From the NCBI GenBank assembly GCA_000818945.1, contig KN805417.1:1-64000 (forward strand): 64,000 nucleotides of DNA, given 5' to 3'. Below are positions 20,298-30,003 of the stretch, piece by piece. A program made the translations under genes and the position numbers. The stretch's first letter is position 1; each line of letters starts with the position of its first letter. The notes beneath the pieces were generated by a model, which was not told the origin of the DNA, searched no databases, and saw nothing but the letters and a program-made list of their open reading frames with translations. This DNA is from Schizochytrium sp. CCTCC M209059 (Eukaryota > Sar > Bigyra > Thraustochytrida > Thraustochytriidae).

Positions 20298-20782
20298 GCA
20301 GCAGATGACGAAGACAACGGAGGTCAGAGTCTGACGATACGACATAATCAATTCTTACACGTTCATGCAGCGGGAGGTAGGTGGTGTGAACGTTTTCCAA
20401 GAACTCACTGTCGATCGTAAAGACGTGTAAAAATCTAAAGATACACAGCCTCATTGACCAGCAACCTCACGAAATGATCTGGCAACTAGTCTTATGGAAT
20501 GGAGGTGAGAGCGTCTGGGTCGTGTATGAACTCAATCGACCGGATCAAAGAAAGAGCGAGCAATTGGCAAATCGCTATCACAAGGATGACAAATGACATG
20601 AGGAAGGAAGGAGATGGTCACGTTGAATCGTTTATTGTGGTCAGAGTTTGGGTCACCAGTTTGCAACAAGCGTTGTTTGCAGACGGGGTCGGTGATGGAT
20701 GGTTTCTATATACATGCATTCTAGAGGTCACAGTGAGAAAAGAGGGCTCACTTGAGGCGAGCAAGAAAACAAAGGGAAATGG
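19925..20782. other. Spacer upstream of the STING-like gene with CAG repeat
   Basis: The part next to 19924 is the probable 5' leader and promoter of the STING-like gene. Its frame stays open upstream but codes Arg/Ala-rich sequence without an ATG. A TGCG/TGTGCG run lies at 20180-20200. The rest, to 20782, is moderately AT-rich and holds no supported gene. Confidence 0.5.
20257..20304. repeat. CAG trinucleotide repeat
   Basis: Thirteen uninterrupted CAG units are followed by CCG and two more CAG units. On the plus strand they sit in a 29-codon frame that begins at ATG 20236 and stops soon after, giving a polyglutamine peptide. On the minus strand they lie about 330 nt upstream of the STING-like ATG, as CTG units. 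Confidence 0.95.
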
Positions 20783-21490
20783 TCATGGCTCGTCGTCGTA
20801 GTCGTCGCGGTCCACGTCACTCGACTCGAGCTCGAAGTCCCTAAGCGTGGTGTCGTAGACGACGTCGTCGATGAAGAGCTCGAATTCGAGCATGTTGCAA
20901 AAGACGGACTCGAGACGGACGACCTCGGCCTGAGAGATGCCCGAGACTTTGGCCCACCAGTCGGTGCTCATGACTTGGTCCTCGCTCCACTTGACGGCGA
21001 CCAGGTAGCCGGCCATGAGAATGCGATGGACGTTTTCCCGGTTGAGGCCAAAGTCAGGGTGCATCTCTTCGAGGTGGCGCAGGTAGATAATGGTCATGAC
21101 AGCTGCGCGCACACCTGCAGACTCGCGGCCCCCGGCATGTCGGCGCCAGACGTTGACGTAGCGGCTGAGCCTGCACATGTAGTCCTCGACGGAGATCCCG
21201 GGGATCTTGCCCTTGCTGAAGGGATCATCCTCGTTGTCGTGTCCCTCGGCCTCGATCCTGAGCTCGAGCTCGCGCGCGATGTTGCAAATGATGCTCAGGC
21301 CCTCCTCATTGAGCGCGTTCGACTCTCGCAGCGCGGCGCCGCGGGACTCGTCGACGTCGCTCACGCCGGACTCCTCGCTTTGCGCCGAGGCCGCGCGCTC
21401 GGGCCTGCTGGCCGCCGCCTTGCGCAGCAGCGCGCCCCCTTTCGCAGACAGCCTCCTGCTCAGCCTTGCGCCCGCGTCCGCGAGCCCCAT
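20783..21490 (-). CDS. PHO80-type (P/U-family) cyclin
   Basis: The product is 235 residues from the ATG at 21490. The cyclin box spans about residues 95-205. Key blocks are ISVEDYMCRLSRYVNVW, the hydrophobic helix V-M-T-I-I-Y-L-R-H-L, then R-E-N-V-H-R-I-L-M-A-G-Y-L-V-A-V-K-W and the helix with W-W-A-K-V-S-G-I-S. The NVHR..L....L..AxK signature and [AS]KV[GS]G[IV]S are those of PHO80-like cyclins, which partner PHO85-type CDKs in nutrient signalling. The N-terminus is basic and the C-terminal tail strongly acidic (Asp-rich). A paralogue of identical length lies at 30004-30711 on the same strand. Confidence 0.9.
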   Translation of the reverse strand: MGLADAGARLSRRLSAKGGALLRKAAASRPERAASAQSEESGVSDVDESRGAALRESNALNEEGLSIICNIARELELRIEAEGHDNEDDPFSKGKIPGISVEDYMCRLSRYVNVWRRHAGGRESAGVRAAVMTIIYLRHLEEMHPDFGLNRENVHRILMAGYLVAVKWSEDQVMSTDWWAKVSGISQAEVVRLESVFCNMLEFELFIDDVVYDTTLRDFELESSDVDRDDYDDEP

Positions 21491-22647
21491 CTTCCCCTGC
21501 TCCTGCTCCCCGTTCCGGGCTGGCAGCTAGCTTGCGTGCGTGCGTGCGAGCGAGCTTGCTTGCGTGCGAGCTAGCTTGCTTGCTTGCGTGCTTGCTTGCG
21601 AGCGGGGTTGCGAGTTTGCTCGTCTGCCTCGCGCTGCGCGAGCCTCTGCGGCCGCGGACCGCTGGTCCCTCGAGGTGCGATTTCGCGGTGCGTCGACGCC
21701 TGCGAGAGAGGGAGATTAGGAGGAAGGGAGGGGGAGGAGGACACACGATGACGCGACTTTACTGCGAACTAGCAGAACGCGTAAGGAGGCGTAGCGTACG
21801 AGTGACGAACGTGGGATAGGCCGACACCAGCCTGAGGACGTGAACAACGTTGGAGGTCGTAGGCCCAACGCAAAAGCTAGACACCATGGGATGAAGATGA
21901 GATGACACGAACGGCTGATTGATTGATTGGATGAATGAATTGAATGAATTGGTTGACTTAGGTTGTGCGACGGGTTGGCGATAGTTGACTGATCGAGGCC
22001 GAGGCGAGGGGAAACGGCGAAGAAATCGAGAAACGAACATGACGGCTGACAGGCTGCATGTGAAGGCCGCGTCGGCCGGCTGCGGCTTGTTCCTCCTCGG
22101 CATCGTGGCTGATGCAGGTGGGTCGGTCCGCGTGCCGCGTCGCTTGCAGGTACGCTAGTGTAGGGAGCGGAATCGAGGAACTCGGTTGTTAGTTTGTTAG
22201 TTAGTTGCATACCTCGAGTTCGACCCATTGGGACCATCTCAAAGAAACTGCTCCGCATCCTTCTCATCCTCATCCTCCCCATCAACATCCCATCCTCATC
22301 CCATCCTCATCCCCAACCCCATCCTGGGCCTCCTCCTCGTCCTCGTCCTCCTCCTCGTCCTCGTTGTCGTCGCCTGCCAGTGTGGAGGGCGATGAGTCCG
22401 TCCAGCCCCCTGGCTGCTGCGACTCGGACGAAGTTGGATACGTGTTCTCAAAGTGGTTATGCGCCCCTTTAGGCTTCTTCCCGTCCTGGGCTGCGCCCGC
22501 AACTCCATCCCCATCACCCTCGTCCTCATCACCATCTCCACCAAGATCAACCAAGCAAGCGCGTCCGGCCGGCGCTCCTGCCTCTGCATCTCGCAGCTGG
22601 TCGCGTCGCTCGCATCGCGGGCGTCGTAAGGCAAGGCAACGAACGCT

Positions 22648-22716
22648 AGGCAAGGCAAGGCAAGGCAAGGCAAGGCAAGGCAAGGCAAGGCAAGGCAAGG
22701 CAAGGCAAGGCAAGGC
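22648..22716. repeat. GGCAA pentanucleotide tandem repeat
   Basis: About 14 nearly perfect head-to-tail copies of GGCAA. It is one of several 5-bp-unit arrays in the window's intergenic DNA. Confidence 0.95.
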
Positions 22717-23305
22717 GACACGCGCGAAAGCGGGCGAGGCTTGGCTTGGCTTGCCGCGGCGTGCCCGCTGTTCTCTTCCAGCTGAGCTCAGCGCGACCGA
22801 TTAAGAGCTAGCTGCACGTGCTCGCTCGCTCGCTCGCTCGCTCCGGCGCGTGCACGAGGCGCGCGAAGGCGGGAGGCGAGGCCAGCGCCGACGGAGCCGG
22901 GGCCGGAGACGGAGACGGAGACGGAGACGCTCCGCTCCGTGCGCGGGAGCGGGAGCGGGGACGCGGCACGCGCAGCTTGCGCACGGGGGGGCTTCAAGTG
23001 GTGAAAAACGGCGAGCTCCGGCGTCGCGAGCGAGGGCCACGGGACGATCGATGCGCGCAGCGAGGAGAGAGCACAGAGCCCTGCCACGCTCGCGCGCGTC
23101 GTAGCGGGCGGAGAGCGCGATGGCTTGCTAGCTAGCTCTGCTCCGCTGTGCTCCGCTCCGCTCGGCAGCGCAGGACTCGGCCGGGTCGCGGCGAGAACGA
23201 GAAGCTTGCATCGTGATAAGCCAGGTGGGGGGTGTGCGCGCGTCGCAGGGAGGCCGAGGCTGCAGGACGAGCAGCGCCGCAGATCGAGGGAGCGAGCGAG
23301 TCGTA

Positions 23306-23399
23306 TCGCGTCGCGTCGCGTCGCGTCGCGTCGCGGTGCGGCGCGAGGCGAGGCGAGGCGAGGCGAGGCGAGGCGAGGCGAGGCGAGGCGAGGCGAGGC
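23306..23399. repeat. Adjacent GCGTC and GAGGC pentanucleotide arrays
   Basis: Two 5-bp tandem arrays stand side by side: GCGTC (about six copies, 23306-23335) and, after a short junction, GAGGC (about eleven copies, 23343-23399). Confidence 0.95.
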
Positions 23400-23888
23400 T
23401 CGAGAGACCTTCAAGCTGTTTTTGGCTTCATTGCTGCTGTTGTTGGTTTTTCTTCTTACTTTCTTGCCCGCATCTCGGGCTTCTCCTGCGATGTTCCAAG
23501 AAGTTGCACGCGCGGCGCCGCGCTGCACGTGCCGGGTCCGTGGCCGAGAGGCACTGCTCTATCGAGTTAGCAGGTCTTGGTGGCCGGTTTGCTCGGCAGA
23601 GAATCTTGGCACCATCGAGCAAGGGGGAAGGAGGGTCCGCGGTTGGCAAAGTACTAGTAAGCCTTGTGCCAGCCAGCCTCTTCGACTGCGACCGCCATCT
23701 CTGCAGGAATATATGGAATGTTGAACCGTTTGGAGTGATCGATGAATGCATCATTTATCTCTTACTTGCTGTGATAGGCCTAGCCCAAATCTTCACTTCT
23801 ATAGAATGCCTATTCTTCACACTCGGCCTCGGCCTGGGCCAGACTATACATGAACCTGTCAAGGAACCTACCTTTTTGTCGTCTAGGC

Positions 23889-26800
23889 CTACTGGACAAG
23901 ACAAAAGGCGCTCCGCTTCTCGGACGCCGATGCAGGCTCCTTGGCCCGGGCAGAAACGGAAGTCTCTTTATTCTCATCTGTGACCTCTGTCTGCGACGCC
24001 GAGCGAATGGCGAGCTGTGCTTTGCGCTTGACAGAAATAGATGCCAACTGCGTGAGACTGTTGAAGATGAGATGCGCGGTCTCGCGCGTGCTTATGCACA
24101 ATCGCATATACTGATACTTCCCGCCCCCCTTTGCCCCATCGTGAAATTCTTCTTCGTAGCGGTAAGACGCGCGAGCCGTAGATTGGGTCATCACTTCGAG
24201 CGTCACGCCGAGATCTTGCAGACTCTGATCCGGTCCACAAAGCACAGCGCAGCTCAAAGGCCACATAACCAGCGCGTCATACGCTGTCGAGACTTCAACA
24301 GCTCGAAAATGCACCATTTGCGCGTAAATGTCGTCGGTGGAGTGCACAAACAAATATATACGTGCGCTGTCTTTCAAAGTGAAGCAGTGGCATCCGTCTT
24401 GGTCAGGACCTAGAGGCGCAAATTCGCTTCCCAGGCGGCATGCCGCGCGCTTGTCGCATTTGGGCCCCAAAAGTGGCTCGAGCTCATGGTAGCAGCGAAG
24501 ACAGGCCACGAAGGCCGCAAAGCTTCGGTCCAGGTCCCCCTTCTCGCGATCCTGCATACCCACCACAAACATGGCTCTCGCGGCGGCATCTTCGGCCTCC
24601 CGAAGCTGCGTTTGTTGCCAGGATCGGGCCAAGTCGAAGCATCGCATCGAGAGCCGCTTCACGCGCTCTGGGTTCCTCTCAATCTTGCTGAGGCCTTTGT
24701 TAATATATGAACACGCGACCATGTGATGCTCCGGACCTGACTGCGCGTAGTGTGAGCCAATCATGATTTGAAGTTGGTGCTCCGTTGCGGCAGTATACGA
24801 TCCCATGGGCCCCGAGAGATCAGCTTCGTAAGCTCGCGCAAGCTCAAGGTGCGTGTCCTTTTTGAAAAAGTGCATAAGAGTATCGTATAATGGTTTGACG
24901 TCGGTTTCCACATTGTTTACCACAAAGCGGTCCCCTCCCACTTTGTAAAGGATCTGCAGCTTATTACGTAACACATCAAGTGTCATTTGCATGTCCCCGT
25001 CCTTGAAATTGGGCGGCAAGATTGATCGCAGAACGCGCGTGTCAATGTCCGTCGACACGGCACCCATAACGGCAATGTACTGGAAAATCTGGCGCACGGT
25101 CTCTGCCTGCTCGACGCTGCTCGTGACCCCAAGAATCTGGTCCACGACATTACTATGGGCCTTGCGAAAAAGGAGTCTCCGCACATCGCTGGGATGGGCG
25201 TCGGCGACGGCGACCATTCTTACACCGCCAGAAAAGGCAAGATCAATGCCCAGTTCAGCAAGAGGGAGCGCTTTGCTTCGACAAAAGCCCGGATTGATTA
25301 CGGTCTCAGGGAAAAACACTTGCACAGTCTCTCCGAATCCCGCCAAAAAGGCCTCCGAGGTGCCAAACTTCGTGCTCAGCGATGCAGGCAGACGCACAAA
25401 GGTTGACTGCTCGAACAACAAGAAGGATCGCTTCACGCTCAGGCCGCGAGAGGCCAACCTCGTGGCGATCTGAGGCACAAAGCCAAAGAGAACAGGCTCG
25501 CTCCTTGTGGTGTCGCCCACAACGCCCAGGTAGCATTCGCCCGAGGCCAACCCAATCGAGGTCCTAATGCCGAGCTTGCCAAGCTCTTTAATTATATGCA
25601 GTCCAATATGGAGAGCATTTGAAGCCGCCCGGTGACTCTCGTCGCTAAAATAGCCGACGAGAAGAAAATCAGAAGATTCCCGCTTGATGTGCAGCAGATC
25701 CCCGGATCCACCCGACAAAGCATGCTGCACGATCAGCATGATCTTCTGCGTAAGGGCAAGACGGTCCTTATCAACGGCAAAGTCGCCGAGTCCATTGGCT
25801 GCGAGGATTGAAATTGCAGTGCATTGTCGCGGGTCGAGTCGCGGCATGTGTCGCCCGGCCACAATCTGCCTCACCACAGGGCAAGGTGTGAACCTCGATA
25901 AGGCTTCGATCGACTTTTCGTCGTAGTCGTCGTCAAACACGCTGCTTGCTCGGCGTATTGCTCGCCGCGTCACTTCATTACGCTGGTCAGGATTGTTTGC
26001 AAAATTGAGGTCGCTAGACATCTTCCGCAGCATCAAATGCACCTGCGCCGGCTGATAGACGTTCTCGCTTTGACGCAGCCTCACGTAATCACGCGAATTG
26101 CGAAATTCATCAAAGAGTTGCTCAGCCAAGAGACCTTCCTTACCGATGCGAGCATATGGAGTGGAGAAAAGGGCGTGAGGCTTGATGGCCTCTATCGAGG
26201 TGTGTGCGACGATTTGATTGTCCATCGCGCGGGCGACAAGATCCCACGCGAGCACGACAGCCTCACCTGCCGAGACGATCTTGCAGCGAGCATCTACGCC
26301 ACCGACAACGTCCAGCTTGATGTCTCCGAAAGCAATGCCGATACGAAGGCTGAGATGATTTTCTGTGCGAATGCTGGCATCAAGGGAGAATGACTGAAAC
26401 TCTGTCCACAATGCGAGGGCAAAGGTTAGCGCCCGCCGCTGACACAGGTCCTCCTGGGCGCTGGACGCAGCGCTGGAGAAGAGAGGGTCGACTGGAAAAA
26501 TGATTTCGGCCGTTTCGTCGTGAATACAAATGGTATCACCTTCGAAGCTCTGTACGCAGTCAAGCACAAGTTTCCAATATCGCGAAAAGACGTCGGTGCA
26601 GATCATGGGAGGACCTTTGTCGACGCTTGCTTCTATGTCTAGCATGGACGAGAATCTAAATCGCTCATTGGCGCTGTTCACGCTGCGCACAAAGTTTGTG
26701 AGACCGCTGAGATGGACAACAACGCAGCCTCCTGGCGCGACGAGCGTCGAGTTCGGGGAAATAAAGCTCGCGCCCCGCGTGCGACTTGCCCAACGGAGAT

Positions 26801-27191
26801 AATGTGGAGTCAGAGAGAGGAGACCAGCAAGCTTTTCTCGATTTCGCTGCTCCTGCGATGAATCCTTGGGAGGATCATCCCATGTTCTTAGTTCACGAAA
26901 GTAGTCGGAAATCAGATGTTTGGAATAGGATCTTGCTCTTTTTCGAGCAAGCTTTCGCGCGAACGTCTGTACCTCTCTGGCCGCGCGTTCTCGCTTGGTG
27001 CTTTCTCGTCGTTGCCGCCCAGAGCTATCCAAACTACTGTGACCCGCGGGCACAAATGAGACCTTGGCGAAAGAATTAGAGTTTCGAGGCGCCACGGTCC
27101 ATAGAGCAGAAGTTGCCTTTCCAAGCACTTCATCGACGTTCAAAGAACTGGCCTCCTCGAGGACTAAATCATCGGCGCTGAAGGAATTCAT
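23889..27191 (-). CDS. Two-domain class III cyclase-like protein (soluble adenylyl cyclase type)
   Basis: This protein of 1,100 residues starts at ATG 27191. It has two regions like the paired C1 and C2 domains of soluble adenylyl cyclase (ADCY10). C1 lies at about 150-340: GGCVVVHLSGLTNF, then L-R-I-G-I-A-F-G-D-I and a G-x-A-V-V-L-A-W-D-L-V-A-R-A segment. C2 lies at about 455-600: ISILAANGLGDFAV, then I-R-T-S-I-G-L-A-S-G-E and V-V-G-D-T-T-R-S-E. In active cyclases the first block reads F-x-D-I-x-G-F; here the metal-binding Asp is His160 in C1 and Ala in C2, so catalysis is doubtful. Residues 640-1,050 are helical, perhaps repeat-like. The C-terminus carries a block (YMRL...AHLIFN...Q.AS) that recurs at 40040-40257. 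No membrane segment. Confidence 0.72.
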   Translation of the reverse strand: MNSFSADDLVLEEASSLNVDEVLGKATSALWTVAPRNSNSFAKVSFVPAGHSSLDSSGRQRRESTKRERAAREVQTFARKLARKRARSYSKHLISDYFRELRTWDDPPKDSSQEQRNREKLAGLLSLTPHYLRWASRTRGASFISPNSTLVAPGGCVVVHLSGLTNFVRSVNSANERFRFSSMLDIEASVDKGPPMICTDVFSRYWKLVLDCVQSFEGDTICIHDETAEIIFPVDPLFSSAASSAQEDLCQRRALTFALALWTEFQSFSLDASIRTENHLSLRIGIAFGDIKLDVVGGVDARCKIVSAGEAVVLAWDLVARAMDNQIVAHTSIEAIKPHALFSTPYARIGKEGLLAEQLFDEFRNSRDYVRLRQSENVYQPAQVHLMLRKMSSDLNFANNPDQRNEVTRRAIRRASSVFDDDYDEKSIEALSRFTPCPVVRQIVAGRHMPRLDPRQCTAISILAANGLGDFAVDKDRLALTQKIMLIVQHALSGGSGDLLHIKRESSDFLLVGYFSDESHRAASNALHIGLHIIKELGKLGIRTSIGLASGECYLGVVGDTTRSEPVLFGFVPQIATRLASRGLSVKRSFLLFEQSTFVRLPASLSTKFGTSEAFLAGFGETVQVFFPETVINPGFCRSKALPLAELGIDLAFSGGVRMVAVADAHPSDVRRLLFRKAHSNVVDQILGVTSSVEQAETVRQIFQYIAVMGAVSTDIDTRVLRSILPPNFKDGDMQMTLDVLRNKLQILYKVGGDRFVVNNVETDVKPLYDTLMHFFKKDTHLELARAYEADLSGPMGSYTAATEHQLQIMIGSHYAQSGPEHHMVACSYINKGLSKIERNPERVKRLSMRCFDLARSWQQTQLREAEDAAARAMFVVGMQDREKGDLDRSFAAFVACLRCYHELEPLLGPKCDKRAACRLGSEFAPLGPDQDGCHCFTLKDSARIYLFVHSTDDIYAQMVHFRAVEVSTAYDALVMWPLSCAVLCGPDQSLQDLGVTLEVMTQSTARASYRYEEEFHDGAKGGGKYQYMRLCISTRETAHLIFNSLTQLASISVKRKAQLAIRSASQTEVTDENKETSVSARAKEPASASEKRSAFCLVQ

Positions 27192-28304
27192 GGCGGATTC
27201 TCAAGTCAGCCTGTCTGCCTGCCGCAATCCCGGTTGGCCGGCGCCTCAGGCAGCCGGCCAATGAGTGCCCTTTGCAGCAGGTACCTGCTGGTCGTTCCTA
27301 TTATGCTCGAGGTCAAGACCGTCTCTGCCTCCGCGTCGCCCTCGCTTGCGCTGCACACATGCCATGCCATGTCTTTTGCTAGTGCCTGATCGCCTACCAT
27401 CCACAGTGCTTCGCAAGTATGTCAAATATGTCCGTTTTCGAAAAAAGCTCCCTCAATCTCTCGGAGCGGCGTACCTGCCGGTGACGCGTGCCGTGCCCGG
27501 GGCCTAGTCGCCAATCATATTGTTACATAGGAGTGCTTGGCCTTGGAGGGAGACGAACTAACTGTCTGTTTGTGACTCGCGGGGACACAGTCTTTGTCTC
27601 TAGGCGTGAGCGTGTAGGCTTGGTGGTCGGTCCTCTTTGGCGGTACGATCGTCCACGAGCGCAAACTTGTATAATTAGCTCCCGCCCAATGTCTCTCTCT
27701 TTCTCAAGCTCAGGCTGTGCCTTCACGCATCGAATAAAAAATTAAGAAAGAGGAAAGCTCGCAAGTGGGTTCCACTTTAGTCTCAACTGTGATCGATGGC
27801 GTTTACCAGCTCCTTTCTGTCCGTTGATCAATCATATCACTAAGCACAGATTTTCGAGTGCTTAAGACCCACAAGTCAAGGAATTGGACGTAATGACGCA
27901 CGGGAAGTCGAACATGAGCTGAGATGGGGAAGAAATCGCATCAGCTCCCCCTTTTCTCTTTTTTTTCTTTTTTTCCCCCTATTAAACGGAGCAGAGGCTT
28001 TATTCATTGCAAAGCATGTCGGAATTCGGCAGATTATTCTGCTCTTTGTGAGAGGAAGAGGGTCTGTTCGTGCTACGCACAAATTTGTTCGACGATTGTC
28101 GCGTTCGGAGGTGAGCGGAAGATTACGTGAGAAGTGGTGGTACGCAACCCACTGTAAGAGTTATGCAACCGAGACTTGTCCAAGAATAGGTAGCTTCTGC
28201 GCAAGAGTCGCGTTGGTTAACCGAAGAGTCCTCGGTCACAGCACATGATAACGGCGGGGCCAGCTCGCTGAAAGCTACTTAGCTTACGAATAGAAACGGT
28301 AGCG
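27192..28304. other. Intergenic spacer, 1.1 kb
   Basis: No supported gene. The 5' flank of the cyclase-like gene is GC-rich, and the rest is mixed, with pyrimidine runs (27940-27975) and an AATAAA-like AATAAAAAATT at about 27733. The small open frames here lack coding features. Confidence 0.5.
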
Positions 28305-29444
28305 TCACTGCTCTTGCAGTGCGGCCAAATTGACATAATTGATGTTGAAATTTCGAGTGCGCCCCGCAGTGGAACGAGCAACCCACTGCGCACGGCAGTT
28401 TGGACAGGTGTTGCGCTTGGCGACCCAGCGGTTTACGCATGCCTTATGAAAATTCGTGCCACACTGGGTTTTGCACCAGGTCAAAAGTGATGGTTTCGCA
28501 GCGTTGAGGTCGTCAAAACAAATGGAGCAGACTTCACCTTGAATAGGTTTTCGCTTGCTACCGCCTTCGGCATCGGATGATGTTTTCTTATTATTGCCTC
28601 CGGCGTCGCTGCTACTGTTTTGAAGCGCTTGACGCACGTCTGAATTTGCAAGGACTTCAGAACCCAGATACTGCAGATGAGAAGGAACCTTGGAGAGTAG
28701 ATAACGAACCTCGCTGCCCGTCAGATGCCGTTGCCAGATGAGGTAATCATCGGGTGAGCAGCGCAAGACCTTGAGCATGATGAAAAGTAGATGCTTGCAA
28801 TGATTTCCGCGCATATTATCAGGGCATGAGCACTTGGGCCGTTTTCCCAAGACCACCTGGTAGACGTTTCCGGTGGAACCCATAACGTGGAATGTCTGCG
28901 CCTGCGCGTCAAAGTCAATAAGGTACAGACGTTGTGATATCGCGCGATCTATTCTCGCTTCCACTCCATAGGGGCAGTGTCTGATGAGTTTAGATCCTCG
29001 GCGCTCATTGGGGTTTGGCCTCGGCTGCTGGACTGATCTATTTGCTATTGTTGCCGTAAATGAAGGCGAAAACGAGGACGAGGACGAGGACGACGATGAC
29101 GATGACGATGAAGACGCTGTGACCGTCGTCGTGGCGCGTATATCATCTGAAGGAGCTTGCGTATGCGCCGCAGCGGAATCGGAGGGAGCTGCCACCGTAG
29201 ATTCCTCCTTCACGCGCCTTTGTCTCTTGCTTGGCCGCGTATCTTGCGCGGCAGCGGATGGCGAAGCGGCCGCAGAGGCAGCTTCCGCGAGTTCGCGTTG
29301 TCGCCGCCGCTGTCGAGGTCGCGCAACCTCTGCTTGGGCGGGCGACTCTACGCTGGCCTCGCCATTGTATGCCGCGGCTCGCTGCTGGCGTATCGCCTCG
29401 TCTACGCGCCGGAGTCTCGTCCCAATGTCCTCCTTCATGCTCAT
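28305..29444 (-). CDS. SWIM plus RING zinc-finger protein (ZSWIM2/MEKK1-like E3)
   Basis: The product is 379 residues from ATG 29444. The N-terminal 150 residues are disordered, with Ala-, Arg- and Ser-rich runs, including a run of about 14 Ser coded by a GAC/GAT-type repeat on the plus strand. A SWIM zinc finger follows at about 205-222, with the CxCx(n)CxH pattern visible as KCSCPDNMRGNHCKHL. A RING-like domain spans about 300-350: CSICFDDL, then C-K-T-Q-C-G-T-N-F-H-K-A-C and NTCPNCRAQW. The order SWIM then RING, and the C-G-x-N-x-H pattern, are found in ZSWIM2 and the MEKK1 N-terminus, both ubiquitin ligases. An E3 role is thus likely, substrate unknown. Confidence 0.82.
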   Translation of the reverse strand: MSMKEDIGTRLRRVDEAIRQQRAAAYNGEASVESPAQAEVARPRQRRRQRELAEAASAAASPSAAAQDTRPSKRQRRVKEESTVAAPSDSAAAHTQAPSDDIRATTTVTASSSSSSSSSSSSSSFSPSFTATIANRSVQQPRPNPNERRGSKLIRHCPYGVEARIDRAISQRLYLIDFDAQAQTFHVMGSTGNVYQVVLGKRPKCSCPDNMRGNHCKHLLFIMLKVLRCSPDDYLIWQRHLTGSEVRYLLSKVPSHLQYLGSEVLANSDVRQALQNSSSDAGGNNKKTSSDAEGGSKRKPIQGEVCSICFDDLNAAKPSLLTWCKTQCGTNFHKACVNRWVAKRNTCPNCRAQWVARSTAGRTRNFNINYVNLAALQEQ

Positions 29445-30003
29445 CCGGTCACCTCAGGGTCTTAGACCTCGCCTCGGCAATTGCGATTTGAAAAACATCG
29501 GACCAAAAATACTGGTTAGGTTAGCTTAGGTTAGCTTAGTTTACTGTTTTAGATTAGGCCTATGACATGTGTGACTCTACTTGCATGCCACTCACCTTGT
29601 TTGTTTGGATGTTTGGAGAGAGGTGCCGACGATCTTCGGGCGAACGGAGAATGGAAAAGTGCGCAAGGTAGATCGATTCCACCATTTGTGGTCGCGATGA
29701 GGTCGCGAGAGCGTTAGTTAGGGCCATATTGGGCGAGAGCATCGATGGCTGCCACGGCTGACTGATGATGTACATGTATACATACGTAACGCCCAGCTTG
29801 GCAGGATTTTGTTGATTTTGTTTTGTTTTGTTTTGTTTTGTTTTTGCAAAGTAAAGTTCAAAGTTGTTGTTATTCATGTTGGGAAAGATGTGGAAGTAGG
29901 ATTCAATTGAGAAACAGGCGAACAGGGACGGATGCGTTCAAGTTGGAGCCAGTAAGCGCCGCCTAGTGCGGCTGGCATCGCAGTGTCGGCTTGTTCGCTG
30001 TTC
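29445..30003. other. Intergenic spacer with TTTTG repeat
   Basis: The spacer between two minus-strand genes holds a GGTTAGCTTA repeat at 29516-29540, a TAGGCCTA octamer at 29555-29562 and a TTTTG pentamer run at about 29815-29845. No gene is seen. Confidence 0.5.

Larger units (their letters stand above)
21491..23888. repeat. Repeat-rich intergenic region between cyclin and cyclase-like genes
   Basis: About 2.4 kb without a supported gene. Tandem repeats include GCTT/GCGT at 21535-21600, CATCCT and CTCCTCGTC runs at 22255-22370, GGCAA at 22648-22716, GCTC at 22820-22845, GGAGAC at 22903-22930, GCGTC at 23306-23335 and GAGGC at 23343-23399. A minus-strand frame at 22282-22713 has an Asp/Glu-rich stretch that is encoded by the CTCCTCGTC repeat, so I did not accept it. 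Two TAGGCCTA octamers lie at 23775-23782 and 23884-23891. Confidence 0.7.

Noticed and set aside
22282..22713. Minus-strand frame with LPCLA repeats and an Asp/Glu-rich end
   Set aside because: Both parts are translations of the GGCAA and CTCCTCGTC microsatellites.
22648..23399. CRISPR-like repeat clusters
   Set aside because: Units are 5 bp with no spacers. These are microsatellites in eukaryotic DNA.
29516..29540. GGTTAGCTTA repeat resembling telomere sequence
   Set aside because: Only two or three imperfect units, inside a gene-dense region, and not a TTAGGG array.
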